Shown one piece after another: positions 6,315-13,413 of a DNA stretch of 13,413 bases (position 1 is the first letter of the stretch; every line of letters begins with the position of its first letter). The notes below the pieces were generated by a model, which was given only the letters and a program-made list of their open reading frames with translations, was not told the origin of the DNA and did not search any database. This DNA comes from B33-G16 sp046498285 (GTDB taxonomy: Bacteria > Desulfobacterota > DSM-4660 > Desulfatiglandales > B25-G16): the NCBI GenBank assembly GCA_046498285.1, contig JAWOBA010000270.1:1-13413 (forward strand), given 5' to 3'. The translations under genes and the position numbers were made by a program.

Positions 6315-6872
6315 TTATTTTTTAACGATCTTCCCAAGCAATGTCCCGATCCAGTCTTTTAATCTATCCATCAATGAGGGATCTTTTACATGTAGGGTGC
6401 ACTCAGCCTTTTTGTCTGAAAGCATGCTTACTGCCTGGGCAGTGTATTCACCCGCTGGCATTGGCGGGTTTGTTACAATTATAATAGTTTCATTCTTTTC
6501 ATTGGATCCAAGGCTAGCCCTCAAAAAATCAGAAATCTTAGTTAATATTTCTACTTCGGTATTGAATGTCCCATTTTTTTCTACATCAGCAGATGCTATT
6601 GATAGATCAGCCTTCTCTCCATTAGCCGACACATCCAGAAGCCTAATAAATACACTGTCGCCTGGCTCAAAACCCGATCCGCTGAAGACAATCTTTGTGT
6701 CCTTCATGTGCGCAACACCCAACCGAACAGTATCTGGATTAACAATAAGTTGTGGACCCTTTATTCCCTGATCAAGCACTTTGACTGTCTCTGAACATCC
6801 TGAAATCAAAAAGACGGCAGAAAAAATGAGAAGAGAAATGATGGGTAATACGTTTTTAAAATTGTTTTTCAT
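6315..6872 (-). CDS. Putative lipoprotein with Ig-like domain
   Basis: The 185-residue protein has a basic N-terminus, a hydrophobic stretch (8-22) and a lipobox ending I23-S24-G25-C26, so it should be lipidated and exported. The mature part includes IVFSGSGFEPGDSVFI, the kind of beta-sandwich sequence seen in IPT/Ig-like surface proteins, then a PPMPAGEYTAQAVS strand pattern, and an amphipathic C-terminal helix (DRLKDWIGTLLGKI). The function is unknown. It follows mltG by 25 nt with a GGAGGGAG Shine-Dalgarno and ends the minus-strand run that begins at 9488, so it may be an envelope protein co-expressed with MltG. Confidence 0.75.
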   Translation of the reverse strand: MKNNFKNVLPIISLLIFSAVFLISGCSETVKVLDQGIKGPQLIVNPDTVRLGVAHMKDTKIVFSGSGFEPGDSVFIRLLDVSANGEKADLSIASADVEKNGTFNTEVEILTKISDFLRASLGSNEKNETIIIVTNPPMPAGEYTAQAVSMLSDKKAECTLHVKDPSLMDRLKDWIGTLLGKIVKK

Positions 6873-6897
6873 GGTACTCCCTCCGCTTTAAAATTTG

Positions 6898-7923
6898 TTA
6901 TTTTTTTGATATATTACGATTTCTCTTTTGATACCGATATACAGCCTTATTATGCTCTGATAGAGTAGTAGAGAAATGATGACTTCCATCGTTTTTAGCA
7001 ACAAAGTAAAGGTAATCTGTTTCTGCCGGGTTAATAACTGCCTTTAGGGACTCTCTCCCTGGGTTGGCAATGGGCCCGGGGGGAAGCCCGTAATTAAGAT
7101 ATGTATTGTAAGGTCCTGGGGTACGAAGATCCCTTTTTTTCAGGTTTCCAGCAAAGTCTTTAAGGCCATAGATAACCGTTGGATCACTTTCGAGCCTCAT
7201 ACCCTTTTTGAGCCGGTTAAGAAAAACTGATGCGATAATTGGCTTCTCGTCGGCACGACCGCTCTCCTTTTCCACGATTGAGGCAAGAGTTACTATATCA
7301 TTTGTTGGCAATTCTTTTCCCGGGATACGTTCCTCTTCTGCTAACAGGCTGGAAAAAATTGTCTTGAAACGTTTAACCATCAAGTCAATTAACTGCTGTG
7401 CATCTATATCCCCACCGATTATATAGGTATCCGGGAAGAGATAGCCCTCTAAACTTGTCCCATTAATATGGTAGGAGGCTATCAGGGATTTATCCATAAC
7501 CAAGGTGATAAAATCACTTATGTTAGTCAAGTTTTTTTTAGCCAGCAAAGCAGATATTTGTTGAACGGTAAGCCCTTCGGGTATTGTTATCGTATAGGTC
7601 TTGATCGCACCGGTTGACAGAATATGAAATATACTTACCGGTGACATAGTTTGGTTAAGGCTGTATTCTCCTGCCTTTATATCTTTTGTGCCGCCTTTGA
7701 GAATAGCACAGAGAATAAATAAGTTTTTGCTTTTGACAAGCCTTTCTCTCTCCAGTTCATGAGCAATTATTCTGAGACCACTCCCCTTTTTTACCATAAA
7801 GGTCACTTCTTTTTTATCTATTCCTGCAGGGCTTATCAAAAAATAGCCAACATACAGGGCCATAAATGAGAAGAGTATAAGGATTAATAACGCCGATGTA
7901 AATATTAAACCCCTCTTAGACAT
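6898..7923 (-). CDS. mltG: Endolytic murein transglycosylase MltG (YceG family)
   Basis: MltG cuts nascent peptidoglycan strands in the periplasm and is anchored by one N-terminal membrane helix. Here that helix is at about residues 6-32. A LysM-like stretch (TFMVKKGSGLRIIAHEL) follows, and then the YceG domain with its hallmarks LEGYLFPDTY, ASIVEKESG (the glutamate is the catalytic residue) and ASVFLNRLKKGMRLESDPTVIYG-like core, plus PGPYNTYLNYGLPPGPI. Its 341 residues are the normal family length. I chose the ATG at 7923, 1 nt after the prenyltransferase stop; a GTG at 7932 would add three residues and overlap that gene. It is likely translationally coupled to the upstream gene. Confidence 0.95.
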   Translation of the reverse strand: MSKRGLIFTSALLILILFSFMALYVGYFLISPAGIDKKEVTFMVKKGSGLRIIAHELERERLVKSKNLFILCAILKGGTKDIKAGEYSLNQTMSPVSIFHILSTGAIKTYTITIPEGLTVQQISALLAKKNLTNISDFITLVMDKSLIASYHINGTSLEGYLFPDTYIIGGDIDAQQLIDLMVKRFKTIFSSLLAEEERIPGKELPTNDIVTLASIVEKESGRADEKPIIASVFLNRLKKGMRLESDPTVIYGLKDFAGNLKKRDLRTPGPYNTYLNYGLPPGPIANPGRESLKAVINPAETDYLYFVAKNDGSHHFSTTLSEHNKAVYRYQKRNRNISKK

Positions 7924-7924
7924 A

Positions 7925-8830
7925 TCATACACCGATTATTTTACTTATGAAGAGTGAGCCTGAAATTAGGAGCCCCATGCACGTGAGTGTGTGAATAGTC
8001 AGTGCCTGAGCTGGAATTATGTCTTGAAAGGAAAGATATTTCCTCCACAGGATATGAATTGCCCTGCTGGCCAGGAGAACAGCGCCTAATGAGATTATCA
8101 CAAGAAAAGGAAGACCCATAGAATAGATAAAAAGAATGATAAATAAGAATGGAAGGAGCATCATCAGGCTATATGCATAGCGCGCCTTACTGAGACCAAG
8201 TCTTACCACCAGGTTTTTTTTATTGGCTTCCTTATCGGCCTGATAGTCTGGAAATTGATTTATCCATATAACCGCCATTATAAGGAATCCGTGAGGGATG
8301 CCAAGCAAGAAAGCAGGCCAGGAAAGATTGTTTGTAATAACGTAATAGGTGCCTAAGGTGATTAAAGGGCCAAAGGCGAAAAAGATCAGAATTTCGCCTA
8401 ATCCGCGAGACATAAAGCTCAAAGGTGGGCTCGAATATGCCCACCCAGCTAAAAGACCGGAAAGTCCTATCAAAAGAACATAGGGTCTACCCCAAAAGGT
8501 AAACCAAAGACCACATGCTATACCAATAAAAAAAAATATAATAGATAACGTGAGGATACTATCAGATTGTAGCTCATTTTTCTGTATTACCCTGCTTCCG
8601 CCGCTGAATGGAGTAAGCCTTATATTGATAGGATCACTTCCCTGAGAATCATAGTAGTCATTGATACAATTTGAACCTATGTGAAGCGCTCCGACACCGA
8701 TGAGGGCCATTACTAAAGGGAGAAGGGAAAATGGGCCCCTGTGAAAGGCAAAGGCAGCAGCGGTAATGACCGGTATGATTGAACCCACCAGAAATGGAAG
8801 CCGCAATGCCTTGAGGTATGCTTTAATCAT
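7925..8830 (-). CDS. UbiA-family prenyltransferase, MenA-like
   Basis: This 301-residue polytopic membrane protein has about eight or nine hydrophobic helices. The two prenyl-diphosphate/Mg2+ motifs are present: N57-D58-x2-D61 (NDYYD) and N191-x3-D195-x3-D199 (NQFPDYQAD). TPFSGGSRVIQ at 73-83 is typical of the MenA (1,4-dihydroxy-2-naphthoate prenyltransferase) branch, so a role in menaquinone or a related quinone pathway is likely, although UbiA paralogues have other acceptors. The start overlaps the upstream glycosylase gene by 8 nt and the stop abuts mltG, showing tight coupling. Confidence 0.85.
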   Translation of the reverse strand: MIKAYLKALRLPFLVGSIIPVITAAAFAFHRGPFSLLPLVMALIGVGALHIGSNCINDYYDSQGSDPINIRLTPFSGGSRVIQKNELQSDSILTLSIIFFFIGIACGLWFTFWGRPYVLLIGLSGLLAGWAYSSPPLSFMSRGLGEILIFFAFGPLITLGTYYVITNNLSWPAFLLGIPHGFLIMAVIWINQFPDYQADKEANKKNLVVRLGLSKARYAYSLMMLLPFLFIILFIYSMGLPFLVIISLGAVLLASRAIHILWRKYLSFQDIIPAQALTIHTLTCMGLLISGSLFISKIIGV

Positions 8831-9488
8831 AGTACACCCTGTTTAGCCTATTGAGGGGACATTCAGGGCATCGTGGTTCTCTTTTGCAAAAATCTTTTCC
8901 TGTCTTGACAATCAAGGCATGAAATTCTTTAAAAAGATCAACATCATGAGAGAGATTATCCATAAAAAACAACTGTAAATCATCGTAGCCTGCCTCTTCT
9001 TCAATGAGACTATGCCGTGTTAAGATTCTGTATGTATATGTATCAACGACAAAAATAGGTCTTCCGGCCCCATATAAGACGATGCTGTCTGCTGTTTCCA
9101 GGCCAATGCCCTTTACTGTCAAAAGCTCTTCTCTGATGACCCTGGTATCAAGAGAAAAAAGGGTATGTATATCACCATCATATCTATCGACAATAAAATT
9201 AATAAGATTCTTCAGGCGGCTGACCTTAAGGTTATAATATCCGGCAGGCTTAATGTATTCAGCTAAGATAGATTCAGGTACCTGACTGAGCTTCTCAATT
9301 GAGAGCAGAGACTTTCCTTTCAGATTCAGAATTGCCTTTTCCACATTATTCCAGCTGGTGTTTTGGGTTAAAATAGCACCAACCATCATTTCAAGTGCTG
9401 TCTCTGCCGGCCACCAGTTCTGAGGGCCAAAGGAAGAAAGGAGGAGATTGTATATCTCTATCAAGCTCTTGCCAGTTGTTGTAACCAT
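8823..9488 (-). CDS. HhH-GPD DNA glycosylase of the endonuclease III superfamily
   Basis: This 221-residue base-excision-repair glycosylase resembles the COG2231 group. Seen features: WWPAETALEMMVGAILTQNT near the N-terminus, the helix-hairpin-helix VKGIGLETADS (125-135) and the catalytic aspartate D149 (VVDTYTYRI). The lysine that makes endonuclease III a bifunctional lyase is E131 here (GIGLETA), so monofunctional glycosylase activity is expected. The C-terminal Fe-S motif is degenerate: C201-x5-C207-x2-C210, and the fourth position is N216 instead of Cys. A GGAG Shine-Dalgarno precedes the ATG. It starts the four-gene minus cluster and diverges from fusA across 66 nt. Confidence 0.87.
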   Translation of the reverse strand: MVTTTGKSLIEIYNLLLSSFGPQNWWPAETALEMMVGAILTQNTSWNNVEKAILNLKGKSLLSIEKLSQVPESILAEYIKPAGYYNLKVSRLKNLINFIVDRYDGDIHTLFSLDTRVIREELLTVKGIGLETADSIVLYGAGRPIFVVDTYTYRILTRHSLIEEEAGYDDLQLFFMDNLSHDVDLFKEFHALIVKTGKDFCKREPRCPECPLNRLNRVYYD

Positions 9489-9517
9489 TATTTGATCTCC
9501 ATCATTTCTATACTAAC

Positions 9518-9546
9518 TTGACACTCGTTTAAAGATACCTTAGATT
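9518..9546 (+). promoter_or_regulatory. Promoter of the EF-G gene, nearly leaderless
   Basis: A perfect TTGACA (9518-9523) is followed after 17 nt by TAGATT (9541-9546, 4 of 6 matches to TATAAT). The expected start of transcription, six to eight nt after the -10, falls at about 9552-9554, immediately before the ATG at 9555. No Shine-Dalgarno is present before that ATG, which fits a leaderless or very short leader mRNA. Confidence 0.5.
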
Positions 9547-9554
9547 TATTACTT

Positions 9555-11585
9555 ATGTCAATGCAGCAACTTAAGAAAACACGCAATATAGGCATCATCG
9601 CCCATATAGATGCTGGAAAGACCACCATAACAGAGCGTATGCTCTTTTATACAGGAAGGTCTCATAAAATGGGCGAGGTTCATGATGGTGAGGCTATCAT
9701 GGATTGGATGCCTGAGGAACAGGAGAGAGGGATAACAATAACATCCGCTGTTACTACCTGCAAATGGCTTGATCACACCATAAACATCATAGATACGCCA
9801 GGGCATGTTGATTTCACCATTGAGGTTGAGAGGTCTTTAAGGGTTTTAGATGGAGCCATCGGCGTATTTTGTGCAGTAGGTGGCGTAGAACCCCAGTCAG
9901 AAACCGTATGGCATCAGGCAGATAGATATGGTGTTCCCAAGATAGCCTTTATCAATAAGCTTGATAGGCTTGGTGCCAATTTCGATGCAACTGTCAGAAT
10001 GATGAGAGAAAGACTTGGCGCTACTCCACTGATTCTTCAGCTTCCATGGGGGTTAGAAGAAAATTTTAGAGGCGTGATCGATATAGTTACGATGAAGGCT
10101 ATTGAATGGAATGAGGATGATCTCGGGATCTCTTTTCATGAAGAAGATATCCCTGAAGAGTACAAAGAAAATGCTATTCGATACAGGGAAAAGATGATCG
10201 AGATACTAGCTGATAATGACGATGCCATAATGGAACAATATTTATCTGAAAACGAAATAGATATTCAGTCAATTCAAAGGGCAATCAGGCAGGCCACCAT
10301 AAGACTCGCACTTGTTCCCGTTTACTGTGGTGCAGCATTGAGGAATAAAGGTATACAGCCCCTTTTGAATGGTATCATTACCTTTCTTCCTTCCCCACTT
10401 GATGTTCCGCCGGTAGAAGGTATTAATCCCACCACAAAAGAACCTGAATTCAGATCTGCAACTGTAAAAGAATCTCTCTCTTCTCTTGCCTTTAAGGTTG
10501 CAATGGATCAAGGAAGAAAAATGACATACCTCAGGATCTACTCCGGCATAATGAAACAAGGATCTGCAATCTATAATACCACAAAAGATGTGGAAGAAAG
10601 AGTAGCCAGAATCATGAGGATGCATGCAAATAAACGAGAGAGAATAAATCAGGCTGTAACTGGTGATATTATTGCAGTTATGGGGTTAAAAGAAACATCT
10701 ACCGGCGATACTCTCTGTGACAAAGATCATCCTATAGCGCTTGAGACGATAGAGTTTGATCAGCCGGTAATATCCATGGCTGTTGAACCAAAGCAGTTGA
10801 AGGATCAAAAACGCCTTTTAGACAATCTTACAAAACTTACTGATGAAGATCCCACGTTTAAATTTGCGGTAGATGAAGATACGGGCCAAATTCTCATTTC
10901 TGGTATGGGAGAGCTTCATCTTGAGATTTTAGCCCAGAGACTTCAACGGGAGTTCTCTCTTGATGTAAATACCGGAAAGCCGCAGGTTGTCTATAGGGAA
11001 ACTATCACTAAAAAGGCACGAATCGAGACAGTGTTCGACAGGGAATGGGGTGGGGAAATACATTATGCCGCTATTACTCTAGAGGTAAAACCCATGGAGA
11101 GAGGGAACGGAAATTTGTTTGTGAATAGGGCCTCAAATCCTTTATTAACTGAAGAGCTTATAAACGCTGTAAAGGAAGGAATAAAGGAGGCCTCTGAAAG
11201 TGGGGTATTGATGGGTTATCCAGTAGTTGATGTGGAAACCACTCTTCTGGAAGTCAAGGTCAAAGAACAACTATCTTCTCCACTTTCCTTTAAAATTGCT
11301 GCATCAATGGCTTATAGAGACGCCTGTGGGAGTGCTTCGCCCATGCTTTTAGAACCTATCATGAATGTAGAAATAATCGTTCCCGAAGAATTTGTAGGCG
11401 ATGTAATTAGTGATCTTAATAGCAGAGGCGGCAGAATCGGGCAGATTTCAACGAAAGGAACGGTTAAGATATTGGCTACTGTAGCCCCTCTTTCCAAGTT
11501 ATTTGGCTATTCAACAGCTTTACGCTCTTCCTCTCAGGGAAGGGCTACCTTCACTATGCAGTTTTCTCATTATGATAAAGCCTAA
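9555..11585 (+). CDS. fusA: Elongation factor G paralogue
   Basis: This 676-residue translational GTPase has G1 AHIDAGKTT (16-24), the switch region RGITITSA, G3 DTPGH (80-84) and G4 NKLD (134-137). Domains II-V follow, with a normal C-terminus (FGYSTALRSSSQGRATFTMQF). EF-G drives tRNA-mRNA translocation and, with RRF, ribosome recycling. The domain IV tip is unusual: canonical EF-G has a YHDVDSS-like loop with the key histidine, but here it reads VKEQLSS (569-575) with lysine at the histidine position. The preceding GGRGQYGHV-like strand is WGGEIHYAA. It is also a little shorter than the typical ~690 residues. This suggests a second EF-G (EFG2-like) rather than the str-operon copy, and no ribosomal protein genes adjoin. 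It lacks a Shine-Dalgarno. Confidence 0.9.
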   Translation: MSMQQLKKTRNIGIIAHIDAGKTTITERMLFYTGRSHKMGEVHDGEAIMDWMPEEQERGITITSAVTTCKWLDHTINIIDTPGHVDFTIEVERSLRVLDGAIGVFCAVGGVEPQSETVWHQADRYGVPKIAFINKLDRLGANFDATVRMMRERLGATPLILQLPWGLEENFRGVIDIVTMKAIEWNEDDLGISFHEEDIPEEYKENAIRYREKMIEILADNDDAIMEQYLSENEIDIQSIQRAIRQATIRLALVPVYCGAALRNKGIQPLLNGIITFLPSPLDVPPVEGINPTTKEPEFRSATVKESLSSLAFKVAMDQGRKMTYLRIYSGIMKQGSAIYNTTKDVEERVARIMRMHANKRERINQAVTGDIIAVMGLKETSTGDTLCDKDHPIALETIEFDQPVISMAVEPKQLKDQKRLLDNLTKLTDEDPTFKFAVDEDTGQILISGMGELHLEILAQRLQREFSLDVNTGKPQVVYRETITKKARIETVFDREWGGEIHYAAITLEVKPMERGNGNLFVNRASNPLLTEELINAVKEGIKEASESGVLMGYPVVDVETTLLEVKVKEQLSSPLSFKIAASMAYRDACGSASPMLLEPIMNVEIIVPEEFVGDVISDLNSRGGRIGQISTKGTVKILATVAPLSKLFGYSTALRSSSQGRATFTMQFSHYDKA

Positions 11586-11760
11586 ATACGTGTCTACAAT
11601 ATTCTAAAGTTCCTAACGTCCTTAAAGTTTGGGCAAATAAAATCAATAAATCCAATAGCACAATTACATTCACGGGTATTTTTTATACGTATGGTTTCGC
11701 CACTTTCTGATTTTGTAGCATGCAATTCGGAATAAGACACTTGCTGCTAAAAAATACACG

Positions 11761-11770
11761 TGCAGCTGCA
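11761..11770. promoter_or_regulatory. 10-bp palindrome upstream of dinB
   Basis: TGCAGCTGCA is a perfect palindrome 33 nt before the dinB start in a 218-nt intergenic region. It could be an operator for damage control of dinB, but it does not match a LexA box I know. No clear promoter or fusA terminator was found elsewhere in 11586-11803. Confidence 0.25.
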
Positions 11771-11803
11771 TATTAACAACTAACTACGGACATTTTCTAA
11801 ACC

Positions 11804-12958
11804 TTGGCCAGAACAATCCTCCATATTGATATGGATGCCTTTTTTGCAGCAATCGAGGTGCAGAATAATTCATCTCTCAAAGGAAAGCCTGTAATTGTTG
11901 GCGGAACAAGCAGGCGGAGTGTTGTTTCCACCGCAAGTTATGAGGCCAGAAAGTTCGGCATTCATTCTGCAATGCCACTATTCAAGGCAAAGGAAAAATG
12001 CCCCCACGGAGTTTTTCTTCCTGTAAGAATAGACGAGTATAAGATGGTCTCCAGGAAAATAATGAATCTATTACATGATTTTACACCTCTTGTTGAACAG
12101 GTCTCCATTGATGAAGCCTATCTTGATATTACCGGCACAGAACATCTTTTCGGATGCCCTAAGGGAATAGCAAAACAAATAAAAAAACGAATTGGAGAGG
12201 AGACAGGATTAACGTGCTCCATAGGGATTGCCCCTAACAAATTTATGGCCAAAATTGCATCTGATATGAACAAACCTGATGGTCTCACAATCATATTGGC
12301 TGGAGAAGTAGAGAAATTTTTATCCATACTGCCGGTAAGAAAACTCCCGGGTGTTGGAAAAAGGATGGCAGAAGATCTCAGGCATCACAATATAAAAACA
12401 GTTGGAGATGTAAAACAATTTACCAGGGGCCAACTTTTCAAAGACTTAGGAAAATTTGGCAGCAGGTTATATGACCTTGCAAACGGCAGAGATGACTCGG
12501 CGGTAGTTCCAAGCAGAGAGACCAAGTCCATTAGTTCAGAGGAGACCCTTGAACAAAATACCACTGATCTCACCTACTTAAAGGGTTTAATCAATTGTCA
12601 TGCAGACATAGTGGGCCACAGATTAAGGGCAGAGGGACTGAAGGGGAAAACTATCACCTTAAAGATAAAGCTCGAGGATTTATCCGAGATGAGCAGTAGC
12701 CGTACCATTCGCAATCCAACTTATGACAGCAAGGTCATACGGAATTATGCTGTCAGGCAGCTTATAGATTACCCGTTAAAGAAAAAGGTGCGGCTTATAG
12801 GAGTTGCTGTTTCCAACTTGACTGTGGGTAACCAGGACCTACAAATGTCTCTTTTTGAAAATGGAGATAAAACAGGCAAAGAACGAAAGGTAGATGAGGC
12901 CATGGATGAAATACAAGGGAAATTTGGTGGAAAAATAATAAAAAGAGGAGACCCATAA
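11804..12958 (+). CDS. dinB: DNA polymerase IV (Y-family translesion polymerase)
   Basis: DinB copies past damaged bases in the cytoplasm. The 384-residue protein has the Y-family core: HIDMDAFFAAIE (7-18) with catalytic D9 and the steric-gate Phe at 14, YEARKFGI around 46-53, SIDEAYLD (101-108) with catalytic D103/E104, and a helix-hairpin-helix LPGVGKRMAEDL. A little-finger domain follows, and a C-terminal sliding-clamp-binding motif QMSLF sits at 347-351. The start is TTG at 11804: an in-frame TAA lies only 3 nt upstream (11798-11800) and the next ATG would remove D9. The Shine-Dalgarno is weak, which with TTG suggests low basal translation. It appears monocistronic. Confidence 0.95.
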   Translation: MARTILHIDMDAFFAAIEVQNNSSLKGKPVIVGGTSRRSVVSTASYEARKFGIHSAMPLFKAKEKCPHGVFLPVRIDEYKMVSRKIMNLLHDFTPLVEQVSIDEAYLDITGTEHLFGCPKGIAKQIKKRIGEETGLTCSIGIAPNKFMAKIASDMNKPDGLTIILAGEVEKFLSILPVRKLPGVGKRMAEDLRHHNIKTVGDVKQFTRGQLFKDLGKFGSRLYDLANGRDDSAVVPSRETKSISSEETLEQNTTDLTYLKGLINCHADIVGHRLRAEGLKGKTITLKIKLEDLSEMSSSRTIRNPTYDSKVIRNYAVRQLIDYPLKKKVRLIGVAVSNLTVGNQDLQMSLFENGDKTGKERKVDEAMDEIQGKFGGKIIKRGDP

Positions 12959-13021
12959 ATAAGTCGCCAAAAAAATATAGTGCATATATACACACAAAAA
13001 CATTACCTGTTGGCATAAAAG

Positions 13022-13190
13022 GAGACCTTTGCATAACCCTTCTTGATCTAAAGACGATAGGCTTTTTTTCAGTTCCCTCCGGGCCGGAGGCCCCTCCAGG
13101 ACGGAGTCGAGCTGGAAGCCACCAGTCACTTCAAAAAAGTCCATCTTCTTTTTGGGGATGGTGAAAATCGCCAGGTTCTTCAAAGGTCTC
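13022..13190 (-). repeat. MITE-like palindromic repeat, copy 2 (complete)
   Basis: This 169-bp element is bounded by perfect 10-bp terminal inverted repeats, GAGACCTTTG (13022-13031) and CAAAGGTCTC (13181-13190); the match extends to about 15 of 17 with GCATAACC against GAAGAACC. An inner inverted repeat pairs 13050-13068 with 13133-13151 at about 16 of 19. It is the inverse-orientation counterpart of the repeat at 1-190. The flanks read ATAAAAG and TAAAGC, which might be an imperfect target duplication. It lies between dinB and a broken transporter gene. No transposase is encoded. An open frame runs through it on the minus strand, but it is probably incidental. Confidence 0.88.
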
Positions 13191-13250
13191 TAAAGCTTAT
13201 AATTAGAGCTTCGCACAACCTGACCATTTTTTTAATCCGAATAGAGAGGA

Positions 13251-13413
13251 TGGAGTTTTCTGGCTGATAGATTCAACGATAGAGCACCTTTGCAATAGGC
13301 GGGTTTGCTGCAGGAGTATCTATATTTTCATTTGTCATGGTTCAGGCCTTCTGGGATCTCTTCTTGGCCGATATATTTTTTGGAATCGGCAGTGGAATTG
13401 CAATGCCGTCTAT
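13251..13413 (+). pseudogene. Broken fragment of an MFS transporter (runs off window)
   Basis: Two reading frames together spell part of a major facilitator protein. The first (13251-13295) gives WSFLADRFNDRAPLQ, which resembles MFS motif A (G-x-L-a-D-R) after transmembrane helix 2, and ends at TAG (13296). The second, shifted by one base, resumes at 13292 as AIGGFAAGVSIFSFVMVQ and continues as AFWDLFLADIFFGIGSGIAMPS to the window edge, matching MFS helices 3 and 4. No start, helix 1 or helix 2 is visible upstream, only stops and then the repeat. A single-base sequencing error could explain the frameshift but not the missing N-terminus. An ATG at 13337 is a possible false start. Confidence 0.5.

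Noticed and set aside
6298..6317. AATAAA/TTTATT mini-hairpin at the end of the lipoprotein gene as a terminator
   Set aside because: It is purely AT-rich, overlaps the stop codon and is not followed by a U-run.
8232..8444. 70-codon alternative frame inside the prenyltransferase gene
   Set aside because: It lies inside a membrane-protein gene whose own motifs are clear, and has no independent start signals.
10269..10625. 118-codon minus-strand frame within the EF-G gene
   Set aside because: It is a shadow of EF-G coding sequence, cysteine- and phenylalanine-rich in the manner of antisense frames, with no recognisable domain.
11586..11803. Possible terminator or RNA gene between fusA and dinB
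   Set aside because: Only short direct repeats (TAAAGTT) and weak AT stems were found; nothing is stable enough to call.
12839..13183. 114-codon minus-strand frame through the repeat and into the end of dinB
   Set aside because: The C-terminal part is antisense to dinB, the middle is low-complexity and hydrophobic, and the only conserved part is the repeat itself.

Overview
The window reads as a chromosomal segment of a strictly anaerobic bacterium. The evidence is a 4-hydroxybutyryl-CoA dehydratase family enzyme, several 4Fe-4S proteins, an old-yellow-enzyme/FAD fusion of the dienoyl-CoA reductase type and a MenA-like prenyltransferase. The protein style and the dispersed repeat ending in GCAAAGGTCTC suggest a sulfate-reducing or syntrophic Desulfobacterota (old Deltaproteobacteria); this affiliation is inferred, not proven. 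No rRNA, tRNA, CRISPR, transposase or phage gene was seen.

Layout. Positions 1-190 hold a partial copy of a palindromic repeat. A plus-strand operon (362-2964) encodes a corrinoid/4Fe-4S reductase-like protein (QueG/reductive-dehalogenase type), a 4-hydroxybutyryl-CoA dehydratase family enzyme and a small four-cysteine protein. Facing it, a minus-strand operon (6211 down to 3031) encodes an OYE-FAD oxidoreductase, a protein resembling the 2-aminothiazoline-4-carboxylate hydrolase family, a 2[4Fe-4S] ferredoxin and a VOC/methylmalonyl-CoA-epimerase-like protein. The second operon has a near-consensus sigma-70 promoter and a perfect 7-1-7 palindrome of the kind bound by GntR repressors. Together the two operons look like a regulated accessory catabolic module for dehydrating and reducing an acyl-CoA-like substrate. 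No CoA ligase or transferase lies in the window, so the substrate is unknown.

A second minus-strand cluster (9488 down to 6315) is housekeeping-like: an HhH-GPD DNA glycosylase, a UbiA/MenA-family prenyltransferase, the murein transglycosylase MltG and a lipoprotein. Divergent from it is an EF-G paralogue whose domain IV tip is non-canonical and whose promoter would give an almost leaderless mRNA. DNA polymerase IV (dinB, TTG start) follows.

At the right edge lies a complete 169-bp copy of the repeat in inverted orientation (13022-13190), with 10-bp perfect terminal inverted repeats. After it comes a broken fragment of an MFS transporter.

The best leads are the convergent dehydratase/reductase module, with several enzymes carrying altered active-site residues, and the MITE-like repeat pair that brackets the region.
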